Shown: positions 7,247-14,102 of the stretch, one piece after another
How the letters are laid out: the number at the start of each line of letters is the position of its first letter
How positions within the stretch are numbered: position 1 is the first letter of the stretch
Assembly: GCA_031254735.1 (NCBI GenBank)
Contig: JAIRTU010000169.1
Coordinates: forward strand, 1-16,576
Direction of reading: 5' to 3'
DNA: 16,576 bases
Origin: Bacteroidales bacterium
GTDB lineage: Bacteria; Bacteroidota; Bacteroidia; Bacteroidales; WCHB1-69
Program-made: the position numbers and the translations under genes
Notes under the pieces: generated by a model
The model's database searches: none
The model's input: only the letters and a program-made list of their open reading frames with translations
What the model was told of the DNA's origin: nothing

Positions 7247-8407
7247 ATGGCGACACAATTAAAAAGAACGGAATTGATTTTCCGAGAAGACTTGGATTAT
7301 AGCGCTCTGATGCGTAACATCATGAAAATGGGAAGAGATAAATTCATTACCGAACTTATCGATTCCGGACTAAAAGGACGCGGTGGTGCGGGTTTTCCCA
7401 CCGGTTTGAAGTGGAAAATTGTAAAGGAAGACCCTGCTACCGAAAAATACATCATCTGCAATGCCGATGAGGGTGAACCGGGAACGTTTAAAGATAAGGA
7501 GATTCTGGAAAAAGCATCCGAAAAGGTTATTTGGGGAATGGCGCTGGCGGCTTACATCACCGGAGCCAAAGAGGGATATATCTATATTCGTGCAGAATAT
7601 AAATATATGTCTACCAAACTGAAAATTGCTATCGACAGAATGGAAACCAATATCCGAACCTTGGGCATCAACTTCAAGTTGGGATTGATTTTCGGAGCCG
7701 GAGCTTACGTTTGCGGCGAAGAAACCGCCCTTTTGCAGTCTATGGAAGGCAGAAGAGGCGAACCGACCAACAAACCGCCTTATCCCGTAAACTTCGGTTA
7801 TCTGGGCAAACCCACAGTGATAAACAATGTGGAAACTTTTGTCAATGCGATGATTATTGCCGATATTGGCGCTCAGGAATACAAGAAGTTGGGAACAAAA
7901 GCATCGCAGGGAAGCAAACTGTTTTCTGTTTCGGGCGACTGTTGCAAAGAGGGCGTTTTTGAATTGGAAATGGGCATGACGGTTCAGCAGTTTGTGGACG
8001 AATTTGGCGACGGAGATACCAAAGCCGTTCAGGTGGGCGGTGCTTCGGGTTTTTGCGTTCCGCGTAAAGAGTTCAAAAATACAATTATCGGCTTCGAGGG
8101 TGTTCCCACAGGCGGTTCGATGAAAGTATTTAACTCCTCTCGTTCGATGTATAATATCTTGGAAAACTATCTGATTTTCTTTGAAGAAGAATCTTGCGGG
8201 CAATGCACACCCTGTCGGGTGGGAACGCAGCAATTGCTTCAGGGGATACGAGCCGTGAAACGGAAAGAAAAACCCAAATCGCATCTTGATGAATTGCTCA
8301 GACTTGCCTACACCATGAAATACGCTTCCAAATGTGGTTTGGGGCGTTCGGTGGGGAATGCGTTTCGGTCGATTATTGAAAATTTTAGAGAAGAAATAGT
8401 TTATTAA
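7247..8407 (+). CDS. hydB: NuoF-like NAD/FMN subunit of the [FeFe] hydrogenase, minimal form
   Basis: This 386-residue subunit binds FMN and NAD(H) and exchanges electrons with the hydrogenase. It shows the FMN loop GRGGAGFP (44-51), NADEGEPGTFKDK (72-84), GAGAYVCGEETAL (150-162), an SLBB-like region (about 225-290), and the [4Fe-4S] site Cys317-x2-Cys320-x2-Cys323 plus Cys363. The protein starts almost at the FMN domain and stops about 20 residues after the last cluster ligand. It therefore lacks both the N-terminal thioredoxin-like [2Fe-2S] domain and the C-terminal 2x[4Fe-4S] domain of the roughly 600-residue bifurcating HydB of T. maritima. This minimal form is closer to NuoF. It predicts an NAD(H)-linked enzyme without obvious extra clusters for ferredoxin, but direction and partner must be measured. 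NAD rather than NADP use is inferred from the family. Confidence 0.94.
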   Translation: MATQLKRTELIFREDLDYSALMRNIMKMGRDKFITELIDSGLKGRGGAGFPTGLKWKIVKEDPATEKYIICNADEGEPGTFKDKEILEKASEKVIWGMALAAYITGAKEGYIYIRAEYKYMSTKLKIAIDRMETNIRTLGINFKLGLIFGAGAYVCGEETALLQSMEGRRGEPTNKPPYPVNFGYLGKPTVINNVETFVNAMIIADIGAQEYKKLGTKASQGSKLFSVSGDCCKEGVFELEMGMTVQQFVDEFGDGDTKAVQVGGASGFCVPRKEFKNTIIGFEGVPTGGSMKVFNSSRSMYNILENYLIFFEEESCGQCTPCRVGTQQLLQGIRAVKRKEKPKSHLDELLRLAYTMKYASKCGLGRSVGNAFRSIIENFREEIVY

Positions 8408-8408
8408 C

Positions 8409-8414
8409 AGGAGG
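8409..8414 (+). promoter_or_regulatory. Strong Shine-Dalgarno sequence for hydA
   Basis: A perfect AGGAGG lies with eight bases between it and the hydA ATG at 8423, an ideal spacing. None of the other starts in the window has a comparable element, which fits the general lack of Shine-Dalgarno use in Bacteroidetes. It also fixes the start codon of hydA. Confidence 0.75.
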
Positions 8415-8422
8415 AAATAATC

Positions 8423-10207
8423 ATGAATAAAATAATAAATATAAGCATCAATGATGCACCGCTTCAGGTTGCGGAAGGCACAAGTATTTTACACGCAGCC
8501 AAAATGATGAATGTACATATACCCACGCTCTGCCATCACGAAGACCTTCATGTGGCGGGCAATTGCCGTATTTGTGTGGTAGAAGTGGAAAACGACCCCA
8601 ATCTGGTAGCCGCCTGCGCTACTCCCGTAAGAGAAGGAATGAAGATATTAACCAATACAAGCAAAATACGAACGGCACGTAAACATATCCTTGAATTGCT
8701 TTTGACAGAACACAATATCAATTGTATCAAATGCAGCCACAGCAACAGTTGCGAGTTGCAGCAATTGGCATTGGAGTATAGAAGCGATGAAGATATTTTT
8801 ATCAATCTGCGTAAACATCTGCGTCCCGATACTTCTTCGTATGCCATTCAGAAAGACGACAGCAAATGTATCCGCTGTACCCGTTGTGTGCGTACGTGTG
8901 CCGAGTTGCAGGGAGTAAATGCTCTCACGATGTCAAACAAAGGCAATCTCGCCAAGATGAGTACTTTCAGAGAGAAGCCGATGGCAGAAGTGGTTTGTAC
9001 CAATTGCGGGCAATGTATCAACCGCTGCCCTACCGGTGCGTTGACGGAAAGAACGTACATCGAAGACGTTTGGAACGCTATCTACAATCCGAAAAAACAT
9101 GTGGTTGTGCAGACCGCACCTGCGGTTCGTATTACATTGGGCGAACGCTTCGGGCTGAAAGCCGGACATCGAGTAACAGGAAAAATGGTGGCTTCTTTGC
9201 GTGCCATGGGGTTCGATTCGGTGTTGGATACCGATTTCACTGCCGACCTTACCATTATGGAAGAAGGAACAGAGCTTTTGTCTCGCCTGAAAAAAGTATT
9301 GGTAGACGGAAATACATCTACGGCTTTGCCGATGTTTACTTCCTGTTCACCGGGGTGGATCAAGTTTGTTGAACATATTTTCCCGGAAATGATACCCAAC
9401 CTTTCTACCTGCAAATCGCCGCAACAGATGTTTGGGGCGTTGGCAAAGACTTATTATGCCGAAAAACGCGGTATCGATCCCAAAGATATTGTTTCGGTTT
9501 CGATCATGCCGTGTACGGCTAAGAAGTACGAAGCCAATCGTTCCGAAATGCGAGACAGCGGCTATCAAGATGTAGATTATGTGCTGACCACTCGCGAGCT
9601 GGCTTCCATGATACAGCAGTCGGGTATCAATGTCTTGACGTTGAAAAACGAATCTTACGACAGCATCATGGGCGAATCCAGCGGCGCAGGCGTTATCTTC
9701 GGGACAACAGGCGGCGTAATGGAAGCCGCTATCCGTACCGCTTACGAGTTGGTAACAGGTCGCGAAATTCCTTTTGAAGGATTGCGGGTAACTCCTGTTC
9801 GCGGCTTTGAGGGCATCAAAGAAGCCTCTCTGCTGATAGATAAGGTAAAATCGGAATACGAATTTTTGGAAGGGGTAGAATTGAAAGTTGCCATCGCTCA
9901 CGGCTTGGCAAATGCCCGCAAGTTGGTAGAAGCCATCAAAGACGGTTCGGTATTTTATCACTTTGTAGAAGTAATGGCATGTCCGGGCGGCTGCCTCGGC
10001 GGTGGCGGACAGCCCATTCCCACCAATATCGATATTCGAGGGAAACGTATGGATGCCATTTATAAGGAAGATGAAAAAATGACTTATCGCAAGTCGCACC
10101 AAAATCCTGAAGTGGCTGCTTTGTATGAAGAATTTTTGGGACGCCCCAATGGGGAACTGTCGCATAAACTTTTGCATACTTACTACACCGAACGAAACAG
10201 GTATTAG
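8423..10207 (+). CDS. hydA: [FeFe] hydrogenase catalytic subunit
   Basis: This 594-residue enzyme reduces protons to H2 or oxidises H2 at an H-cluster. Domains in order: plant-type [2Fe-2S] (Cys37, 48, 51, 65); His-Cys [4Fe-4S] (His97, Cys101, 104, 110); two ferredoxin [4Fe-4S] clusters (Cys149/152/155/159 and Cys192/195/198/202); then the H-domain with L1 TSCSPGW (306-312), L2 MPCTAKKYE (362-370, Cys364) and L3 EVMACPGGCLGGGGQP (516-531, Cys520 and Cys524). The C-terminal small-subunit-like region is fused. Proton-path positions around L1 and L2 (Cys308, Ser328, Glu370) look conserved. One oddity is Ser309, at the position where Clostridium pasteurianum CpI has the cluster ligand Cys300. The extra C-terminal [2Fe-2S] domain of T. 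maritima HydA is absent. The gene ends the operon, just before a terminator. No maturase genes are nearby. Confidence 0.96.
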   Translation: MNKIINISINDAPLQVAEGTSILHAAKMMNVHIPTLCHHEDLHVAGNCRICVVEVENDPNLVAACATPVREGMKILTNTSKIRTARKHILELLLTEHNINCIKCSHSNSCELQQLALEYRSDEDIFINLRKHLRPDTSSYAIQKDDSKCIRCTRCVRTCAELQGVNALTMSNKGNLAKMSTFREKPMAEVVCTNCGQCINRCPTGALTERTYIEDVWNAIYNPKKHVVVQTAPAVRITLGERFGLKAGHRVTGKMVASLRAMGFDSVLDTDFTADLTIMEEGTELLSRLKKVLVDGNTSTALPMFTSCSPGWIKFVEHIFPEMIPNLSTCKSPQQMFGALAKTYYAEKRGIDPKDIVSVSIMPCTAKKYEANRSEMRDSGYQDVDYVLTTRELASMIQQSGINVLTLKNESYDSIMGESSGAGVIFGTTGGVMEAAIRTAYELVTGREIPFEGLRVTPVRGFEGIKEASLLIDKVKSEYEFLEGVELKVAIAHGLANARKLVEAIKDGSVFYHFVEVMACPGGCLGGGGQPIPTNIDIRGKRMDAIYKEDEKMTYRKSHQNPEVAALYEEFLGRPNGELSHKLLHTYYTERNRY

Positions 10208-10225
10208 GATTAATTATGTATGATT

Positions 10226-10257
10226 GGCGTGGCGATATTTTAAAGCCACGCCTTTTT
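10226..10257 (+). terminator. Rho-independent terminator after hydA
   Basis: A perfect 8-base-pair GC-rich stem, GGCGTGGC (10226-10233) and GCCACGCC (10245-10252), encloses an 11-base loop and is followed directly by five T residues. It begins 19 bases after the hydA stop. It indicates that the phosphatase-hydCBA transcript ends here and that the sensory gene downstream is transcribed separately or only by readthrough. Confidence 0.92.
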
Positions 10258-10380
10258 ACCACCATTTAAACCGTTATCCGAATGAAAAACCGTGCATTAT
10301 TATTCACCGTTCACCATTTGTTATTTACTGAAAACACTCCCCTGCCCTATCTCAAAGAGGGAAATTACGCCCTTTGGCGT

Positions 10381-10433
10381 TATCGACACACCATGAATAA
10401 TTATCTATCGACAAATAACAATTAATCATTCAT
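10381..10433. promoter_or_regulatory. Direct and inverted repeats in the hydS upstream region
   Basis: The 223-base spacer between the hydA terminator and hydS holds two overlapping repeat structures. TATCGACA occurs at 10381-10388 and again at 10406-10413. An 11-base inverted repeat with one mismatch (ATGAATAATTA at 10393-10403, TAATCATTCAT at 10423-10433) has a 19-base spacer. A short hairpin, ACGCC-cttt-GGCGT, lies just before them (10367-10380). They could form an operator or an RNA structure for hydS. No clear TAnnTTTG box was found in this spacer, and the region may be unremarkable AT-rich sequence. Confidence 0.3.
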
Positions 10434-10480
10434 TTCTAATTACAGTTTATACAAAAAACATTTAACAAATATACAACATT

Positions 10481-12331
10481 ATGTTAGACAACGTTATACA
10501 ATTCGACAGAAGTAAGTGCAAAGCCTGCTATACCTGCATCCGTACCTGCCCGGTAAAAGCTATTCATGTTCGCAAGAACAGTGTATTTCCGCATATCGAA
10601 GAAAGCAGATGCGTGATGTGCGGAACATGTATCGGCTCGTGTGCCTATCATGCAATTTCGTATTTAGATTCAAAAAAAGAAGTAAAACAACTTTTAAATT
10701 CTCAAGAGAAAGTCGCGGCTATCTGCGCCCCCTCTATCGCAGGAGAATTTGACGATATTACCGATTATCGCAAGTTTGTCAAGATGATTCGTCTGCTTGG
10801 TTTTTCGTATGTGAACGAAATGGCTTTTGGCGTGGATATTATCGCCGAGCGCTATCGTAAATTGACTCACGACGAATTTAAAGGGAAATATTATATGACC
10901 AGTACGTGTCCTGCCGTTGTTTCGCTGATAGAAAAATTTTATCCCGAACTCATCGGCAACCTGACGCCATACGTCTCTCCGGCAGCCGCCTGCGCCCTCG
11001 TGATGCGAAAATTGCACGGAAACAATTTGAAAATTGTACATATCACCCCCTGCGTTGCCGCAAAAAAAGAAGTCGACCGATATTTTGGCTTGACAAAAAT
11101 AGACGGAGTGCTGACCTTTAAAGAACTGCGAGAACTGTTTGAGGAATTTAAAATCACCGAAACATTCAGCGAATATTCCGACTTTGACGAACCTTTGGGC
11201 TACAAAGGCAGTATGTATCCCGTCTCGCAAGGCTTTTTGGAAGCGGCAGGGCTGGATGTGCGACTGCTGAACGAAAACACTATCACCGCCGACGGCAAAA
11301 GCTCGGTTGCCGCCGTTCAACAGTTTTTGGCACTCAACAAAACCATTAAACATAATTTCAACCTTTTCTATTGCGAAGGATGTATCATGGGACCGGGAAC
11401 ATCGGACGGAGGAAAAAAATATCTGCGTTATGCCCTGGTGAAAGATTATATCAGCAGACGATTGGCAAATTTCGATGTGGAAAAATGGAAACGAGACATG
11501 CAACAGCATTCCAACTACAGGGAGTTGAACGCTAAATTTATCGACAAAAAATACGAACTCCCCACCCCCGGCGAATACGAAGTGAAAATTGCCCTGAACC
11601 ATATCACCGAACGAAACAACAACAAAGAAGTTGACTGCGGAGCTTGCGGATTCGACACCTGCAAAGGCTTGGCAAGAGCAATCGCCCAAAATATCGCTAT
11701 CCCCGAAATGTGCGTTACCTATTCGCAAATAGGAAACAAAGAATCGACACACTCCAACAAAAAAGCCATGGAAGAATTGGAAATTGCAAAAAATGAATTG
11801 AAATCGACAAAGGCAACACTTGACGAAACCAAAGAAATGCTCTTTGCCCGCAGCGAAGCCATGTCTATCTTTATTCGCGGACTTAGTTCGGGCATAGTGC
11901 TTTGCGATGAAAGTCAGAAAATCATAGAATCCAATCTGGGCTTTATCGAACTATTGGGAGAAGAGGTGAAAGAAATACACGACGTCATACCGTATCTTAT
12001 CGGCGCCGACCTGAAAACCCTGCTCCCGCAATCTCTTACTCTTCAAATACAATTTATTTTCAATCACGACGAAACACGCATCAACAAAGACGTTGAAATA
12101 GACGGCAAGTTGATAAACGTTTCCATGTTTCAACTTATCCCTAAAAAGATGGTCGGTATGGTGTTCCGCAATCTGCACTCCAAAGAAGAACGTCCCGAAG
12201 AGATTATCAACAGAGTAACCGAAGTGATAGAAGAAAATCTTCGACAGGTTCAACAAATCGGATTTCTGCTCGGAGAAGGTACGTCCAAAACAGAAAAGAT
12301 GCTCAACTCCATAATCAAATCGTATAAATAA
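10481..12331 (+). CDS. HydS-like sensory [FeFe]-hydrogenase homologue with PAS domain
   Basis: This 616-residue, apparently soluble protein has two ferredoxin [4Fe-4S] clusters (Cys13/16/19/23 and Cys44/47/50/54), then a modified H-cluster domain (about 75-335). Its L1 is TSTCP (140-144, Thr142-Cys143), L2 is TPCVAAKKE (189-197, Cys191), and L3 is CEGC (Cys298-x2-Cys301). A 4Fe-4S domain follows (Cys386-x2-Cys389-x4-Cys394-x16-Cys411), then a coiled coil (about 425-458), a PAS domain (about 460-565) and a helical tail. The usual proton-relay cysteine before the L1 ligand is threonine, and L3 is shortened. Both are marks of the sensory (group C) class rather than efficient catalysts. There is no kinase or other output domain, so the signal must pass to a partner. 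The PP2C phosphatase heading the neighbouring operon is the obvious candidate. A terminator separates this gene from hydA. Confidence 0.88.
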   Translation: MLDNVIQFDRSKCKACYTCIRTCPVKAIHVRKNSVFPHIEESRCVMCGTCIGSCAYHAISYLDSKKEVKQLLNSQEKVAAICAPSIAGEFDDITDYRKFVKMIRLLGFSYVNEMAFGVDIIAERYRKLTHDEFKGKYYMTSTCPAVVSLIEKFYPELIGNLTPYVSPAAACALVMRKLHGNNLKIVHITPCVAAKKEVDRYFGLTKIDGVLTFKELRELFEEFKITETFSEYSDFDEPLGYKGSMYPVSQGFLEAAGLDVRLLNENTITADGKSSVAAVQQFLALNKTIKHNFNLFYCEGCIMGPGTSDGGKKYLRYALVKDYISRRLANFDVEKWKRDMQQHSNYRELNAKFIDKKYELPTPGEYEVKIALNHITERNNNKEVDCGACGFDTCKGLARAIAQNIAIPEMCVTYSQIGNKESTHSNKKAMEELEIAKNELKSTKATLDETKEMLFARSEAMSIFIRGLSSGIVLCDESQKIIESNLGFIELLGEEVKEIHDVIPYLIGADLKTLLPQSLTLQIQFIFNHDETRINKDVEIDGKLINVSMFQLIPKKMVGMVFRNLHSKEERPEEIINRVTEVIEENLRQVQQIGFLLGEGTSKTEKMLNSIIKSYK

Positions 12332-12405
12332 TGGCAGCAGTTACGTTTTTTGCGTAATCTGCAATTTGCGGTTATTTATCGAAATGCATCAGGGAAAAAC
12401 AGGAA

Positions 12406-12433
12406 GAGAGTCTCCATTTTTTTGAAGACTCTC
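12406..12433. terminator. Hairpin between convergent genes
   Basis: A perfect 8-base-pair stem, GAGAGTCT (12406-12413) and AGACTCTC (12426-12433), has a 12-base loop containing seven T residues. It lies in the 130-base gap between the hydS homologue (plus strand) and the OmpA-domain gene (minus strand), downstream of both. A strong T tract is missing immediately after the stem on either strand, so it is called a probable, shared terminator. A weaker hairpin, TTACG/CGTAA, lies at 12341-12357. Confidence 0.55.
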
Positions 12434-12461
12434 GTTTCCACAATAAATAATCTCAGTATTT

Positions 12462-14018
12462 TTATTTAGGCGGCATAATCTCAAAATCGCATCTTCTGTT
12501 TTGAGAACGATTTTCTTCGCTTGTGTTCGGTAACAACGGATTGTTGTACGATTGTGTGGTTATCACAACGCGCGACTCTGAAATGCCTTTCGATATCATA
12601 TAATCACGCACCGCTTTTGCACGGAACAATCCCAAATTTCCGTTCAGCACTGCCGAACCCAAGTCGCACGTATTGCCTGACACCTGAATACGAAGTTCCG
12701 GATATTTCTTCATCATTTCTATCTTCTCGTCCAATGCACGTTGCTGACTGGAACGAAGAGCGGAACTGTTCAACGTAAAATATATATGTTTTTCTGCCAC
12801 TGTTTCATATTCTTCTTTTGTCATTCCGTAGGGATATTCGGGTGCTTTCGGTGCAGTTTCCAATCGGTTCAAACGCTCGTCCACCATTTCTTTCCATGTC
12901 AAAATTTCATTCAACCCTTTTTGCAAATCTTTCATCGCTTTGAGCATTGCATCATTGAAATCCATTTGGGCGGTACGCAACAAGCTGTCTTCTTCACGAC
13001 GAAGATATTCCCGGTTTTCATCTGCCTCTTCTGTCCGCACTTCCAATTTTCCCAATTTGATACGAATGCCTGCTTTTCCGCCATAAGATATGGTACTTAC
13101 ACGTTCCACCTGCATTGAATTTACCAAACCGCTGTACGTTATTCCGTTGCCTATCTTCCCGTTGGCGTTGGGTTGATACTGTTGGGGCGTTCCAAACAGA
13201 TTTTGTGTTTCTTTACGAATATCCGTAAATCCGTAATCCAGATAAGCACCAAGGTTAAGGTCTATTCTGCTGCTCAATCCCAACAAAAATCCGCCCTCTA
13301 TGCTTCCTGCCACATTGAATTTCACATTCATCTTGCCTTCCCAGCCCAAAGCCTTATTGGGATTGTCTATCGAACCAAAACCATGTTCCGACACGGAAGG
13401 GGCGTCCGGCGATCCCAAATCCAATACCGTTCCGGGTACTTCTCCCGACAAGCCCGGATAATACCCCGACACATTCAAACGATAATCGGTTTCGTGTTTG
13501 CCGTCTTCTACGCTGTATGTAGATTGAATGGGAATTTGAAGTTTCATCCCTACTCCCAAATAGATTCCATGTCGCTGATATTTGCCAAACTTATATTGAA
13601 ACATCAGCATTAAGGGTATTTCTATGTTGGTGATCTTCTGTATCTCTTTCCATTTTTCAAAACGTACGCGCAGATAATAATATTCTCCCTTATCATCATC
13701 GTATTGTATGTTATCCAACAAGAAAAATTTATCTTTGCTCAAGAGTTGATCGTAACCGCCTGCGGTACGATATTGCGATATGCCGAACCCTGTGGCTATT
13801 CCCACCTTTTTGGTGAAAAAGTAACTGTACCCCAACTGTCCCTGACCGCCTGTTTTCTGTTGCGAATACCCATTTGTTACCGAATTATTTTCCTTTAACG
13901 CATATCGAAGCCCCGATGGTCCTACCCCACCGGATAACGTGATAAACGACCCTCGTTCTTGTCCGCACAAGGTGTACGACACAAATAAAACCGTAATTGC
14001 TAATATTACCTTTTTCAT
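12462..14018 (-). CDS. Outer-membrane beta-barrel protein with OmpA-like C-terminal domain
   Basis: This 518-residue protein begins with a signal peptide (about residues 1-19, MKKVILAITVLFVSYTLCG). The region from about 22 to 325 is rich in aromatic-ended, glycine-containing strands typical of a Bacteroidetes outer-membrane porin-like barrel. A helical stretch (about 330-390) links it to an OmpA C-terminal domain (about 408-515), recognisable by VSGNTCDLGS, NGNLGLFRAKAVRDYMISKG and ENRSQNRRCDFEI. This domain binds peptidoglycan from the outer membrane, so the protein probably tethers the two. The usual G.TD sequence is GNTCD here, with an inserted cysteine. Its cysteine near residue 18 lacks a proper lipobox, so it is not called a lipoprotein. 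It lies 84 bases downstream of the large Ig-repeat gene on the same strand, with a hairpin between. A role in surface attachment or T9SS-associated organisation is conceivable but not shown. Confidence 0.88.
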   Translation of the reverse strand: MKKVILAITVLFVSYTLCGQERGSFITLSGGVGPSGLRYALKENNSVTNGYSQQKTGGQGQLGYSYFFTKKVGIATGFGISQYRTAGGYDQLLSKDKFFLLDNIQYDDDKGEYYYLRVRFEKWKEIQKITNIEIPLMLMFQYKFGKYQRHGIYLGVGMKLQIPIQSTYSVEDGKHETDYRLNVSGYYPGLSGEVPGTVLDLGSPDAPSVSEHGFGSIDNPNKALGWEGKMNVKFNVAGSIEGGFLLGLSSRIDLNLGAYLDYGFTDIRKETQNLFGTPQQYQPNANGKIGNGITYSGLVNSMQVERVSTISYGGKAGIRIKLGKLEVRTEEADENREYLRREEDSLLRTAQMDFNDAMLKAMKDLQKGLNEILTWKEMVDERLNRLETAPKAPEYPYGMTKEEYETVAEKHIYFTLNSSALRSSQQRALDEKIEMMKKYPELRIQVSGNTCDLGSAVLNGNLGLFRAKAVRDYMISKGISESRVVITTQSYNNPLLPNTSEENRSQNRRCDFEIMPPK

Positions 14019-14059
14019 CGATCTTTTGTTTTTGTTTTTTATTTCTGTTAATTTAAAAT

Positions 14060-14093
14060 AAGTACCCCACTCTGCTTTGAGAATGAGGTACTT
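14060..14093 (-). terminator. Hairpin between the Ig-repeat gene and the OmpA-domain gene
   Basis: Read on the minus strand, AAGTACCTCATTCT pairs with AGAGTGGGGTACTT in a 14-base-pair stem with two U-G wobbles and a 6-base loop. The stem is followed by ATTTTAAATT. On the plus strand those two pairs would be C-A mismatches, so the structure is oriented for minus-strand RNA. It starts 10 bases past the stop of the Ig-repeat gene. The T tract is imperfect, so it may be a partial terminator or mRNA-stabilising hairpin rather than a full stop. Confidence 0.65.
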
Positions 14094-14102
14094 CCGCTTA
14101 TA

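Noticed and set aside
7370..8284. Long open frame antisense to hydB (about 300 codons)
   Set aside because: It lies fully inside a well-supported gene on the opposite strand. Its protein is Phe/His/Arg-rich without any domain, as expected for a codon-bias shadow.
6752..8407. Complex I subunits NuoE and NuoF
   Set aside because: No other nuo genes are present, and an [FeFe] hydrogenase catalytic subunit follows directly, so these are the diaphorase subunits of the hydrogenase.
6752..10207. Calling HydABC an electron-bifurcating hydrogenase
   Set aside because: The trimeric organisation fits, but the extra Fe-S domains of the characterised bifurcating HydB are missing, so only an NAD(H)-linked hydrogenase is claimed.
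10282..10425. A 47-codon open frame between hydA and the hydS homologue
   Set aside because: It resembles no family, overlaps the repeat structures of the spacer, ends in low-complexity Asn-rich codons and has no start signal. It is treated as noncoding.
10694..11752. Long open frame antisense to the hydS homologue (about 350 codons)
   Set aside because: It is a shadow of the sensor gene, whose cysteine motifs and PAS domain are unambiguous. The antisense product is Phe-rich and without motifs.
13962..14018. Lipoprotein signal on the OmpA-domain protein because of Cys18
   Set aside because: The residues before the cysteine (Ser-Tyr-Thr-Leu) do not form a lipobox. A signal peptidase I site near residue 19 fits better.
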